From: Microbacterium commune | Lineage (GTDB): Bacteria; Actinomycetota; Actinomycetes; Actinomycetales; Microbacteriaceae | Reading direction: 5' to 3' | DNA length: 64,000 bases | Assembly (NCBI RefSeq): GCF_014836945.1 | Contig: NZ_JACSPX010000003.1 | Span: 408,707 to 472,706 of the forward strand | In this document: in pieces, positions 47,646 through 54,813 of the stretch | Layout of the letters: every line of letters begins with the position of its first letter | How positions within the stretch are numbered: the first letter of the stretch is position 1 | Position numbers and translations under genes: made by a program | Notes under the pieces: model-generated | The model's database searches: none | Told to the model about the DNA's origin: nothing | The model's input: only the letters and a program-made list of their open reading frames with translations

Positions 47646-49325
47646 ATGGCTGAGTACATCTATTCCATGGTGCGAGCGCGCAAGGCGGTCGGTGACAAGC
47701 TCATCCTCGACGACGTGACGATGGCGTTCCTGCCCGGCGCCAAGATCGGCATGGTCGGCCCGAACGGTGCCGGAAAGTCGACGATCCTGAAGATCATGGC
47801 CGGCCTCGACACTCCGTCCAACGGCGAGGCGAAGCTCACCCCCGGCTTCAGCGTCGGCATCCTCATGCAGGAGCCCGAGCTCGACGAGACCAAGACCGTG
47901 CTGGAGAACATCCAGGACGGTGTGGCGATCAAGCCGAAGCTGGATCGGTTCAACGAGATCTCGGCGCTGATGGCCGACCCCGACGCCGACTTCGACTCGC
48001 TGCTCGCCGAGATGGGCGTGCTGCAGGAGGAGATCGACGCAGCCGACGGCTGGGACCTCGACTCCCAGCTCGAGCAGGCGATGGACGCCCTGCGCACGCC
48101 GCCGGCCGACGCGGAGATCGGCCCGCTCTCGGGCGGTGAGAAGCGTCGCGTGGCTCTGGCGAAGCTGCTGCTGCAGAAGCCCGACCTGCTGCTGCTGGAC
48201 GAGCCCACCAACCACCTCGACGCGGAGAGCGTGCTCTGGCTCGAGCAGCACCTCAAGGACTACAAGGGCGCGGTCATCGCGATCACGCACGACCGGTACT
48301 TCCTCGACAACGTCGCGGAATGGATCGCCGAGGTCGACCGCGGTCGCCTGATCGGCTACGAGGGCAACTACTCGACCTACCTCGAGAAGAAGGCCGAGCG
48401 CCTCGACATCCAGGGCAAGAAGGACGCCAAGCTCGCCAAGCGGCTGAAGGACGAGCTCGACTGGGTGCGCTCCAGCGCCAAGGGTCGGCAGACCAAGTCG
48501 AAGGCGCGTCTGGCCCGTTACGAGGAGATGGCCGCCGAGGCTGAGCGCACCCGCAAGCTCGACTTCGAGGAGATCCAGATCCCCGCCGGTCCGCGCCTCG
48601 GCAGCGTCGTCATCGAGGCGAAGAAGCTGCGCAAGGCGTTCGGGGATCGGGTGCTGATCGACGGTCTGAGCTTCAGCCTGCCGCCGAACGGCATCGTCGG
48701 CGTCATCGGTCCGAACGGTGTCGGAAAGACCACGCTGTTCAAGACCATCGTCGGGCTCGAGCCCCTCGACGGCGGTGACCTGAAGATCGGCGAGACCGTG
48801 AAGATCAGCTACGTCGACCAGTCCCGCGCGAACATCGATCCGAACAAGACGCTGTGGGAGGTCGTCTCGGACGGGCTCGACTTCATCACGGTCGGCAAGA
48901 CGGAGATCCCCTCGCGCGCATACGTCTCGAAGTTCGGCTTCAAGGGCCCTGACCAGCAGAAGAAGGCCGGCGTGCTCTCCGGTGGTGAGCGCAACCGCCT
49001 CAACCTCGCACTGACGCTCAAGGAGGGCGGCAACCTGCTGCTTCTCGATGAGCCGACGAACGACCTCGACGTCGAGACCCTGAGCTCGCTCGAGAACGCC
49101 CTGCTCGAGTTCCCCGGCTGCGCGGTGGTCATCACGCACGACCGGTGGTTCCTCGACCGCATCGCCACGCACATCCTCGCCTACGAGGGCACGGACGAGA
49201 ACCCGGCGCAGTGGCACTGGTTCGAGGGCAACTTCGAGGCGTACGAGAAGAACAAGATCGAGCGCATGGGCCCGGAGGCGGCGCGCCCGCACCGCACGAC
49301 CCACCGCAAGCTGACCCGCGACTGA
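47646..49325 (+). CDS. ettA: Energy-dependent translational throttle protein EttA (ABC-F)
   Basis: A 559-aa soluble ABC-F protein. Domain 1 has GPNGAGKST near residue 39 and LSGGEKRRVALAKLLL near residue 160. It includes the EttA arm region (residues ~95-140) that contacts the ribosomal L1 stalk. Domain 2 has GPNGVGKTT near residue 358 and LSGGERNRLNLALTL near residue 444. The N-terminus MAEYIYSMVRARKAVGDK is typical of EttA, which gates the first elongation step according to ATP/ADP ratio. The upstream 187 bp holds no gene; TAGGCT at 47514 is a possible -10. Confidence 0.95.
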   Translation: MAEYIYSMVRARKAVGDKLILDDVTMAFLPGAKIGMVGPNGAGKSTILKIMAGLDTPSNGEAKLTPGFSVGILMQEPELDETKTVLENIQDGVAIKPKLDRFNEISALMADPDADFDSLLAEMGVLQEEIDAADGWDLDSQLEQAMDALRTPPADAEIGPLSGGEKRRVALAKLLLQKPDLLLLDEPTNHLDAESVLWLEQHLKDYKGAVIAITHDRYFLDNVAEWIAEVDRGRLIGYEGNYSTYLEKKAERLDIQGKKDAKLAKRLKDELDWVRSSAKGRQTKSKARLARYEEMAAEAERTRKLDFEEIQIPAGPRLGSVVIEAKKLRKAFGDRVLIDGLSFSLPPNGIVGVIGPNGVGKTTLFKTIVGLEPLDGGDLKIGETVKISYVDQSRANIDPNKTLWEVVSDGLDFITVGKTEIPSRAYVSKFGFKGPDQQKKAGVLSGGERNRLNLALTLKEGGNLLLLDEPTNDLDVETLSSLENALLEFPGCAVVITHDRWFLDRIATHILAYEGTDENPAQWHWFEGNFEAYEKNKIERMGPEAARPHRTTHRKLTRD

Positions 49326-49326
49326 T

Positions 49327-49376
49327 CCCCGGGCCCCACTCCGGACGGCGCCCGGCGCTGTCCGGAGCAGCCGGGG
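49327..49376 (+). terminator. Terminator after ettA
   Basis: Nested stems: CCCCGG with CCGGGG outside and CTCCGGAC (49339-49346) with GTCCGGAG (49360-49367) inside. Confidence 0.65.
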
Positions 49377-49419
49377 CGCGGGGTTCCCACGCCGATCGAA
49401 CCTGACGGGAGCTGTGACC

Positions 49420-49896
49420 GTGACATTCCGGCGTCTGCACATCCCCATCCACCTGCGATGGGGCGACCTCGACGCGTTCAACCACGTCAACAACACCTCG
49501 ATGCTCAAGCTGCTCGAGGAGGCGCGGGTGCGCGCCTTCTGGAAGCCGGAGCCGGGGGAGCAGGCTCCGGAGACGGCGATCCTCGCCTCCGGAATCGATC
49601 AGGGAGTGCTGACCCTGATCGCCCGTCAGGAGATCGAGTATCTGGCGCCCGTGCCGTATCAGCGCCGTCCGCTCGAGGTGCAGATGTGGTTCGGCAAGCT
49701 GGGCGGCTCGAGTCTCGAGGTCTGCTACGAGGTCCACAACGACCCGGCGAGCTCCGCACGCGTGCTGTACGCGCGCTCGACCGCCGTCATCGTGCTCGTC
49801 GATGCCGTCACCGGCCGCCCGCTGCGGATCAGCCCGGAGATGCGTGAGGCGTGGCAGCCGTACGTCGGGGAGCCGATCAGCTACGCGCGTCGCTGA
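49420..49896 (+). CDS. Acyl-CoA thioesterase, hotdog fold (4HBT type)
   Basis: A 158-aa single hotdog-fold thioesterase. The active-site region is LRWGDLDAFNHVNNTSMLKL, with the catalytic Asp and the HVNN motif near residue 20. The substrate is probably an acyl-CoA, the physiological role unknown. GTG 49420 is preferred because GGGAG is eight bases upstream; GTG 49414 is only two bases away. It converges on the TesB-type gene with a 3-bp gap, so two unrelated thioesterases meet here. Confidence 0.87.
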   Translation: MTFRRLHIPIHLRWGDLDAFNHVNNTSMLKLLEEARVRAFWKPEPGEQAPETAILASGIDQGVLTLIARQEIEYLAPVPYQRRPLEVQMWFGKLGGSSLEVCYEVHNDPASSARVLYARSTAVIVLVDAVTGRPLRISPEMREAWQPYVGEPISYARR

Positions 49897-49899
49897 CGC

Positions 49900-50790
49900 T
49901 CACACGCCGGCCTCAGGCACCCGCACCATGACCTCCTGCGCGACGCTGGCCAGCAGAGTCCCCGCGCGGTCGTAGATCCGACCCGTGGAGAGCCCGCGTC
50001 CACCGCGTGCGTTGGGCGACTCCTGCACGTACAGCACCCATTCGTCGGCGCGGCCGAAGCGGTGCCACCACATGGCGTGATCGAGGCTCGCGACCTTCAG
50101 CCCCCGGGTGCTCCAGGTCACACCGTGGCGGCGCAGGATCGGCTCCTGGATGGTCATGTCGCTCAGATACGCGAGCGCCGCCCGGTGCAGGCGCGGATCG
50201 TCGGGCATCGCCGCGCGCATCCGCATCCACACCGCCTGATGGGCGACCGCCTCCCCGGCGACGTCGACGAAGAGCGGACCTTCGACGTGGCGCACATCGG
50301 CGGGGCGCTCGGCGAGCATCTTCCGCGTCAGCGGATGCACCTCGCCGACGAGCTCCTCGTCGGGACGCAGCTGCTCGGGGTCGGGAATGCCGCCCGGCAT
50401 CGGCTCGGCGTGCTCGGCACCCGGATCCTCGTCCTGGAACGACGCGATCATCGAGAAGATCGGCACGCCGCCCTGGAACGCCTGGCAGCGGCGCGTGGAG
50501 AACGAGCGCCCATCGTGGATGCGGTCGACGGAGAAGGTGATCCTGCTCGTCGTGTCTCCCGGTCGCAGGAAGTAGCCGTGCATCGAGTGCACCACCCGGT
50601 CCTCGGGCAGCGTGCGCTCCGCGGCGACGAGGGACTGCGCCAGCACCTGACCGCCGTACACCCGCCCGGTGGGCATGAAATGCGAGCGGCCGGTGAAGAT
50701 GTCCTCGGTGGTCCTCGCCTCCGACTCCGCCAGATCGAGGACGTCGAGAAGGGCGTCGACGGATCGGCGGGCATCCTGCTCAGCGGTCAT
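49900..50790 (-). CDS. tesB: Acyl-CoA thioesterase II
   Basis: A 296-aa double hotdog-fold enzyme hydrolysing medium- to long-chain acyl-CoA. The first hotdog has GRVYGGQVLAQSLVAA near residue 43 and HSMHGYFLRPGDTTSRI near residue 68. The second has YLSDMTIQEPILRRHG near residue 208 (catalytic Asp) and SLDHAMWWHR near residue 234. The ATG at 50790 has TAGACT six bases upstream. It is divergent from an unknown protein with 65 bp between starts. Confidence 0.95.
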   Translation of the reverse strand: MTAEQDARRSVDALLDVLDLAESEARTTEDIFTGRSHFMPTGRVYGGQVLAQSLVAAERTLPEDRVVHSMHGYFLRPGDTTSRITFSVDRIHDGRSFSTRRCQAFQGGVPIFSMIASFQDEDPGAEHAEPMPGGIPDPEQLRPDEELVGEVHPLTRKMLAERPADVRHVEGPLFVDVAGEAVAHQAVWMRMRAAMPDDPRLHRAALAYLSDMTIQEPILRRHGVTWSTRGLKVASLDHAMWWHRFGRADEWVLYVQESPNARGGRGLSTGRIYDRAGTLLASVAQEVMVRVPEAGV

Positions 50791-50796
50791 CCGACC

Positions 50797-50802
50797 AGTC
50801 TA
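50797..50802 (-). promoter_or_regulatory. -10 element, leaderless promoter of tesB
   Basis: Minus-strand TAGACT, six bases, then the tesB ATG. Confidence 0.5.
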
Positions 50803-50843
50803 GGTCGACGGATCACCGGCCTCCGGGCCGGCGGTCATCCGGC

Positions 50844-50849
50844 TAACTT
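50844..50849 (+). promoter_or_regulatory. -10 element, leaderless promoter of unknown gene
   Basis: TAACTT, six bases, then the GTG at 50856. GAGGG in between is too close for a Shine-Dalgarno. Confidence 0.45.
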
Positions 50850-50855
50850 AGAGGG

Positions 50856-51536
50856 GTGACCAGACCGCTCGTGCTCGCCGACGCCCAGACCGCCCGTGAC
50901 GTGCTGACCTTCGCCGGGCGAGCGGCCCAGGCCGGAGCGGACGGGGTGCGGCTGCAAGCGGCCGACGGCGTGCTCGCTCTGACCTCGGCGGCGCTCGCGC
51001 CGCAGAGCCTGTTCGATCAGACGCCCACGGTGCTCGCGATGCGGATCGTGCGCGCCGATCCCGAACTGCACTGCGACATCGTCGTCGACGAGCTCGCCGA
51101 GGGCGAGAACCCGCACGAGCTCACCCTTCCCGACACCGGTCGCGCGCCTGCGTGGGCGGGCGTCGCGCCGCCGCGCGCGCAGTGGGAGCACGTGGGCTAT
51201 CTGACCGCGCAGACGGTGGCCGAGCGCGCCCAGTGGGGCATCTCGGCCGTCGCGCACGGCACCGCACCCGGATCCGGCGAGGAGGCCGTGCGTGCGCTGC
51301 GCGCCCGCATCTGGGGCGAACCGGACGACGCCCTGTCAGGACTGCCGCGCGGCGTGGCGTTCGCCGCTCACGCGTTCGGCTTCATCAACGGCGCCGAGCA
51401 GGTGCGCATCACCCGGTCGGGCCGCTGGACGCGACTCGCGTTCGCCCGTGGGCACGTGCTCAGTCGCGGCCCGGCCGTGACCGGCCTCACCGCCGTGCGC
51501 AGCACGGCCTCCTCGGCAGGCTCGGAGACCCGGTAG
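50856..51536 (+). CDS. Hypothetical protein, conserved in Microbacteriaceae
   Basis: A 226-aa soluble protein that I do not recognise. It is rich in Ala and acidic residues, with no signal peptide or membrane helix. Visible parts are an N-terminal DAQTARDVLTFAGRAAQAGAD helix, a mid PAWAGVAPPRAQWEHVGYL with clustered Trp near residue 95, and a C-terminal VAFAAHAFGFINGAEQVRIT near residue 168. It ends in a Ser/Ala tail. The base composition and start signal look native. It converges on the FAD dehydrogenase. I infer no function. Confidence 0.75.
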   Translation: MTRPLVLADAQTARDVLTFAGRAAQAGADGVRLQAADGVLALTSAALAPQSLFDQTPTVLAMRIVRADPELHCDIVVDELAEGENPHELTLPDTGRAPAWAGVAPPRAQWEHVGYLTAQTVAERAQWGISAVAHGTAPGSGEEAVRALRARIWGEPDDALSGLPRGVAFAAHAFGFINGAEQVRITRSGRWTRLAFARGHVLSRGPAVTGLTAVRSTASSAGSETR

Positions 51537-51538
51537 CC

Positions 51539-51566
51539 GGCGCGCCGAACCCGCGCTCAGCGCGCC
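51539..51566. terminator. Possible hairpin between unknown gene and FAD dehydrogenase
   Basis: GGCGCGC (51539-51545) pairs with GCGCGCC (51560-51566) over a 14-base loop, partly inside the dehydrogenase coding end. Confidence 0.35.
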
Positions 51567-53221
51567 GCGGCTCGTCCCGCCCTGCGACCGGAGAACAGGC
51601 AGCCGCCGAGAAAGGTCCCCTCCAGCGCTCGGTAGCCGTGCATCCCGCCACCGCCGAAGCCGCTCGCCTCACCGGCGGCGAACAGCCCGGGGATGGCATC
51701 GCCCGCGGCGTCCAGCGCGCGAGCGTCGAGGTCGGTGTGGATGCCGCCGAGCGACTTGCGGGTGAGCACGTGCAGCTTCACGGCGATCAGGGGGCCGGCT
51801 GAGGGATCCTGCAGACGATGCGGCGCCGCGGTGCGGATCAGCCGGTCACCGCGATAGCCCCGCATCGAGCGCAGCATGGCGATCTGGGCATCCTTCGTGA
51901 AGTCGTTGTCGATCTCGCGATCACGCGCGAGCACCTCTTCGCGTGCGCGGTCGACGTCGAGGACCTCGCCGCCGGGCAGGGAGCGCATGCCGGCGAGGAG
52001 TGATTCCAGATCGTCCTCCACGACGAAGTCCGCGCCCCCCTCCAGGAACGCGCGCACAGGCTCCGTCGGGCCCTTCGCGAGGCGCGAGCGCAGCAGGAGC
52101 CCGACGTCCCGCCCGGTGAGATCGGGGTTCTGCTCGCTGCCCGACAGCGCGAACTCCTTCTCGACGATCCTCCGCGTGGTCACGAACCACGAGTGGTCGT
52201 GACCGGTGCCGCGCAGGTGCGCCAGCGTGCCGAGCGTGTCGAAGCCGGGATACAGCGGCGCCGGAAGGCGGCTGCCGGTCGCGTCCAGCCACAGCGACGA
52301 CGGGCCGGGGAGGATCCGGATGCCGTGCCCCGGCCACACCGGATCCACGTTCTCGATCCCCTCCACGTAGTGCCACATGCGGTCGGCGTTGATCAGGTCG
52401 GCGCCCGCCGCCCGCGCCACCGCCTGCATGGAGCCGTCGACGTACGCGGGGACTCCCGTGAGCATGTGCTCGGGCGCCGTGCCGAGACGCTCGGGCCAGA
52501 CCGCTCGGACGAGATCGTGATCCCCGCCGATGCCGCCGGAGGCGACGATCACGGCATCCGCCCTGATCTCGAAGTCGGCCACCGGCTCGCGCGACGTCGG
52601 CACGCCCCTCGGGGCGAAGGCATCGGCGAGCACCGTGCCGCGTGCCCCGACGACGCTGCCGGAGTCGACGAGGAGATCCGATACCCGGTGGCGGGGCAGC
52701 ACCCGGGCCCGTCCCTCGGCCTCCGCCTGCTCGACGGCGGCGGCGAACGGGGCGACGATGCCCGGACCCGTGCCCCACGTGATGTGGAAGCGAGGCACCG
52801 AGTTGCCCGGTCCGATCGCGCTCCCGCCTCCTCGCTCGGCCCAGCCGACCACCGGGAAGAACCCGACCCCGCGCTCGCGCAGCCAGGCGCGCTTCTCTCC
52901 GGCGGCGAACTGCAGGTACTCTTGCGCCCACAGCCGCGGCCAGGCGTCCTCGGGTCGGTCGAAGCCGGCGCCGCCGAACCAGTCCTGCCGCGCGAGATCG
53001 AGCGAGTCCCGGATGCCCATCCGACGCTGCTCGGGGGAGTCGATCAGGAACAGGCCCCCGAACGACCACCACGCCTGCCCGCCGAGGTTCTGGCGGGGCT
53101 CCTGGTCGATGATCGTGACCCGTCGACCGGCGGCGAGCGCCTCGGTGGCGGCCACCAGCCCCGCCAGCCCCCAGCCGATCACGAGGACGTCGGTGGCGGG
53201 CATGCGGGGCGGGGTGGTCAT
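51557..53221 (-). CDS. FAD-binding dehydrogenase (KstD/fumarate reductase-like)
   Basis: A 554-aa flavoprotein. The dinucleotide motif is VLVIGWGLAGLVAATEALA near residue 13, with a second FAD region IIDQEPRQNLGGQAWWSFGG near residue 38. AVIVASGGIGGDHDLVRA lies near residue 230, and a C-terminal FAD-closing GLFAAGEASGFGGGGMHG near residue 514. The fold is that of the fumarate reductase/3-ketosteroid dehydrogenase superfamily; it resembles the mycobacterial FAD-binding dehydrogenase Rv0785 type of unknown substrate. There is no signal peptide. ATG overlaps the globin stop (ATGA), so it belongs to the mscS-globin-dehydrogenase operon. Confidence 0.88.
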   Translation of the reverse strand: MTTPPRMPATDVLVIGWGLAGLVAATEALAAGRRVTIIDQEPRQNLGGQAWWSFGGLFLIDSPEQRRMGIRDSLDLARQDWFGGAGFDRPEDAWPRLWAQEYLQFAAGEKRAWLRERGVGFFPVVGWAERGGGSAIGPGNSVPRFHITWGTGPGIVAPFAAAVEQAEAEGRARVLPRHRVSDLLVDSGSVVGARGTVLADAFAPRGVPTSREPVADFEIRADAVIVASGGIGGDHDLVRAVWPERLGTAPEHMLTGVPAYVDGSMQAVARAAGADLINADRMWHYVEGIENVDPVWPGHGIRILPGPSSLWLDATGSRLPAPLYPGFDTLGTLAHLRGTGHDHSWFVTTRRIVEKEFALSGSEQNPDLTGRDVGLLLRSRLAKGPTEPVRAFLEGGADFVVEDDLESLLAGMRSLPGGEVLDVDRAREEVLARDREIDNDFTKDAQIAMLRSMRGYRGDRLIRTAAPHRLQDPSAGPLIAVKLHVLTRKSLGGIHTDLDARALDAAGDAIPGLFAAGEASGFGGGGMHGYRALEGTFLGGCLFSGRRAGRAAAR

Positions 53222-53667
53222 GTGGTCTCCGTCGACTCCGGGGCGGCGCGGTGCTCGAGCGTCGGGCGGCCCTGGGGGCCGGCACCGATGCCCGAGGGCT
53301 CGAATGTGTTCACCATCGCATACGCCGCCCGCTCCAGGTAGTCCCACAGCGTCGCCTCGTGCAACGGCGAGAGCTGCACCTCGTCGAGCGCGGTGCGCAT
53401 GTGACGCAGCCAGCGGTCCCTGGCATCCGGATCGATGTGGAACGGCACATGCCGCATCCGCAGCCGCGGATGACCGCGCTGCTCGCCGTACGTCGTCGGC
53501 CCGCCCCAGTACTGGACGAGGAACCAGGTCAGGCGCTCGGCGGCGGGCCCGAGATCCTCCTCGGGGTACATCGGCTTCAGAACGGGGTCGAGCGCGACCT
53601 CGCGGTAGAACACCGCCACGAGGCGCTCGAAGGTGGGCCGGCCGCCGACCTCGTCGTAGAACGTCAC
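53218..53667 (-). CDS. glbO: Group II truncated hemoglobin (trHbO)
   Basis: A 149-aa 2-over-2 globin. The conserved stretch WFLVQYWGGPTTYGEQRGHP near residue 48 and the RMRHVPFHID proximal His near residue 71 are trHbO marks. The Trp in RDRWLRHM at about residue 85 fits the group II G8 Trp. It binds O2 and may assist respiration, peroxide or NO handling in actinobacteria. The GTG overlaps the mscS stop, and its stop overlaps the FAD dehydrogenase start. A C-terminal disordered tail of about 20 residues is added. Confidence 0.93.
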   Translation of the reverse strand: MTFYDEVGGRPTFERLVAVFYREVALDPVLKPMYPEEDLGPAAERLTWFLVQYWGGPTTYGEQRGHPRLRMRHVPFHIDPDARDRWLRHMRTALDEVQLSPLHEATLWDYLERAAYAMVNTFEPSGIGAGPQGRPTLEHRAAPESTETT

Positions 53668-54737
53668 TGTGCGCCGCCTTCCTCGTCAGTCGTCTTCTTG
53701 CGTCGCCAGATGCCGCGATCCACGATGCGCGGCACGCCGGTGACCGGGTTCGGCTTCGTGACCGGCGGGTTGGCTCCGCGCACCCGGCGGGCGCCCTCCA
53801 GGCCGGTCAGCGTCACCGCGGCCAGGCGCGGCACGCCGATGCCCTGCTCGGCCAGCGCGGCCCGCAGCCGACGACGCAGCTCCTGCGAGACGTCGTCCAT
53901 CGCGTTGGCGCGGGTCTTCATGACCACGCGCACCACGAGGGCATCGCCGTCGACGCTCTCCAGTCCCCAGATCTCCGGCTTCGCGATGATGCGCGTGCGC
54001 CACTTCGGGTCCTTCGCCAGGCTCTGCGCGGTGTCCATCATCGACTTCTCGACCAGCTCCAGGTCGGCGTCAGGCGCGACGCCGAGGTCGACGATGGCGC
54101 GTGCCCAGCCCTGCGACATGTTGCCGATGCGGGTGACCTCGCCGTTGCGGACGTACCAGAGGGTGCCGTTCACGTCGCGCACCTGCGTGATCCGCACGCT
54201 GACGTACTCGACGACACCGGATGCCAGGCCGAGATCGACGACGTCGCCGATGCCGATCTGATCCTCGGCGACGAGGAAGATGCCGTTCAGCACATCCTTC
54301 ACGATGTTCTGCGCGCCGAAGCCGAGACCGGCGCCGACCGCCGCGGTCAGCAGCGTGAGCGAGCCGAGCAGGCTGGAATCGACTGCGTTGACGGTGAGGA
54401 CGAGCGCGATGACCACGAGCATCACGTTGACGATGTTCTGCAGGATCGAGCCGAGCGTGCGGGTGCGCTGGACGAGACGCATGTCGGCGAGCGGGGAGCG
54501 CTCGAGAGCCTGCGTGTCGTCGACCCGCGCCTTCGTCTTCGCGCTGTTGACGATGCGCTGCACGACGCGGCGGATGACCAAGCGCAGGATGAACGCGATG
54601 GCCACGCAGCTCGCGATGATCACGGCGACGGTGAGCGCTCTGCCGCCGATCTTCAGCAGGATCTCCAGCACGCCGCCCCACCACCCCGGATCGGTGGGGT
54701 CGGGGGCGGGAGTCTCGGCGGCGAAGCGGATGTCCAT
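53664..54737 (-). CDS. mscS: MscS family mechanosensitive ion channel
   Basis: A 357-aa membrane protein. TM1 is near residues 30-55, a basic loop follows, and two more helices lead to the pore helix TAAVGAGLGFGAQNIVKDVLNG near residues 132-153. The MscS beta domain follows (DQIGIGDVVDLG, residues ~159-170), then a mixed cytoplasmic domain and a basic tail. It opens on membrane tension to release osmolytes. The start is ATG 54737, with TAACAT seven bases upstream; GTG 54740 is an alternative. It is the first gene of a three-gene coupled operon with a globin and a FAD dehydrogenase. Confidence 0.92.
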   Translation of the reverse strand: MDIRFAAETPAPDPTDPGWWGGVLEILLKIGGRALTVAVIIASCVAIAFILRLVIRRVVQRIVNSAKTKARVDDTQALERSPLADMRLVQRTRTLGSILQNIVNVMLVVIALVLTVNAVDSSLLGSLTLLTAAVGAGLGFGAQNIVKDVLNGIFLVAEDQIGIGDVVDLGLASGVVEYVSVRITQVRDVNGTLWYVRNGEVTRIGNMSQGWARAIVDLGVAPDADLELVEKSMMDTAQSLAKDPKWRTRIIAKPEIWGLESVDGDALVVRVVMKTRANAMDDVSQELRRRLRAALAEQGIGVPRLAAVTLTGLEGARRVRGANPPVTKPNPVTGVPRIVDRGIWRRKKTTDEEGGAQ

Positions 54738-54744
54738 CACGTCG

Positions 54745-54750
54745 ATGTTA
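54745..54750 (-). promoter_or_regulatory. -10 element of the mscS operon
   Basis: Minus-strand TAACAT lies seven bases before ATG 54737 and one base downstream of the pepN terminator hairpin. Confidence 0.4.
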
Positions 54751-54751
54751 G

Positions 54752-54794
54752 CGATCGGGCCTCAGCGCATTCTGCGTGCGCTGAGGCCCGATCG
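54752..54794 (-). terminator. Terminator of pepN with an 18-bp stem
   Basis: The arms CGATCGGGCCTCAGCGCA and TGCGCTGAGGCCCGATCG are perfectly complementary over 18 bp with a 7-base loop. The hairpin lies in the 76-bp gap between pepN and mscS. Confidence 0.85.
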
Positions 54795-54813
54795 GCTGAC
54801 GGTGCCGTGCGGA

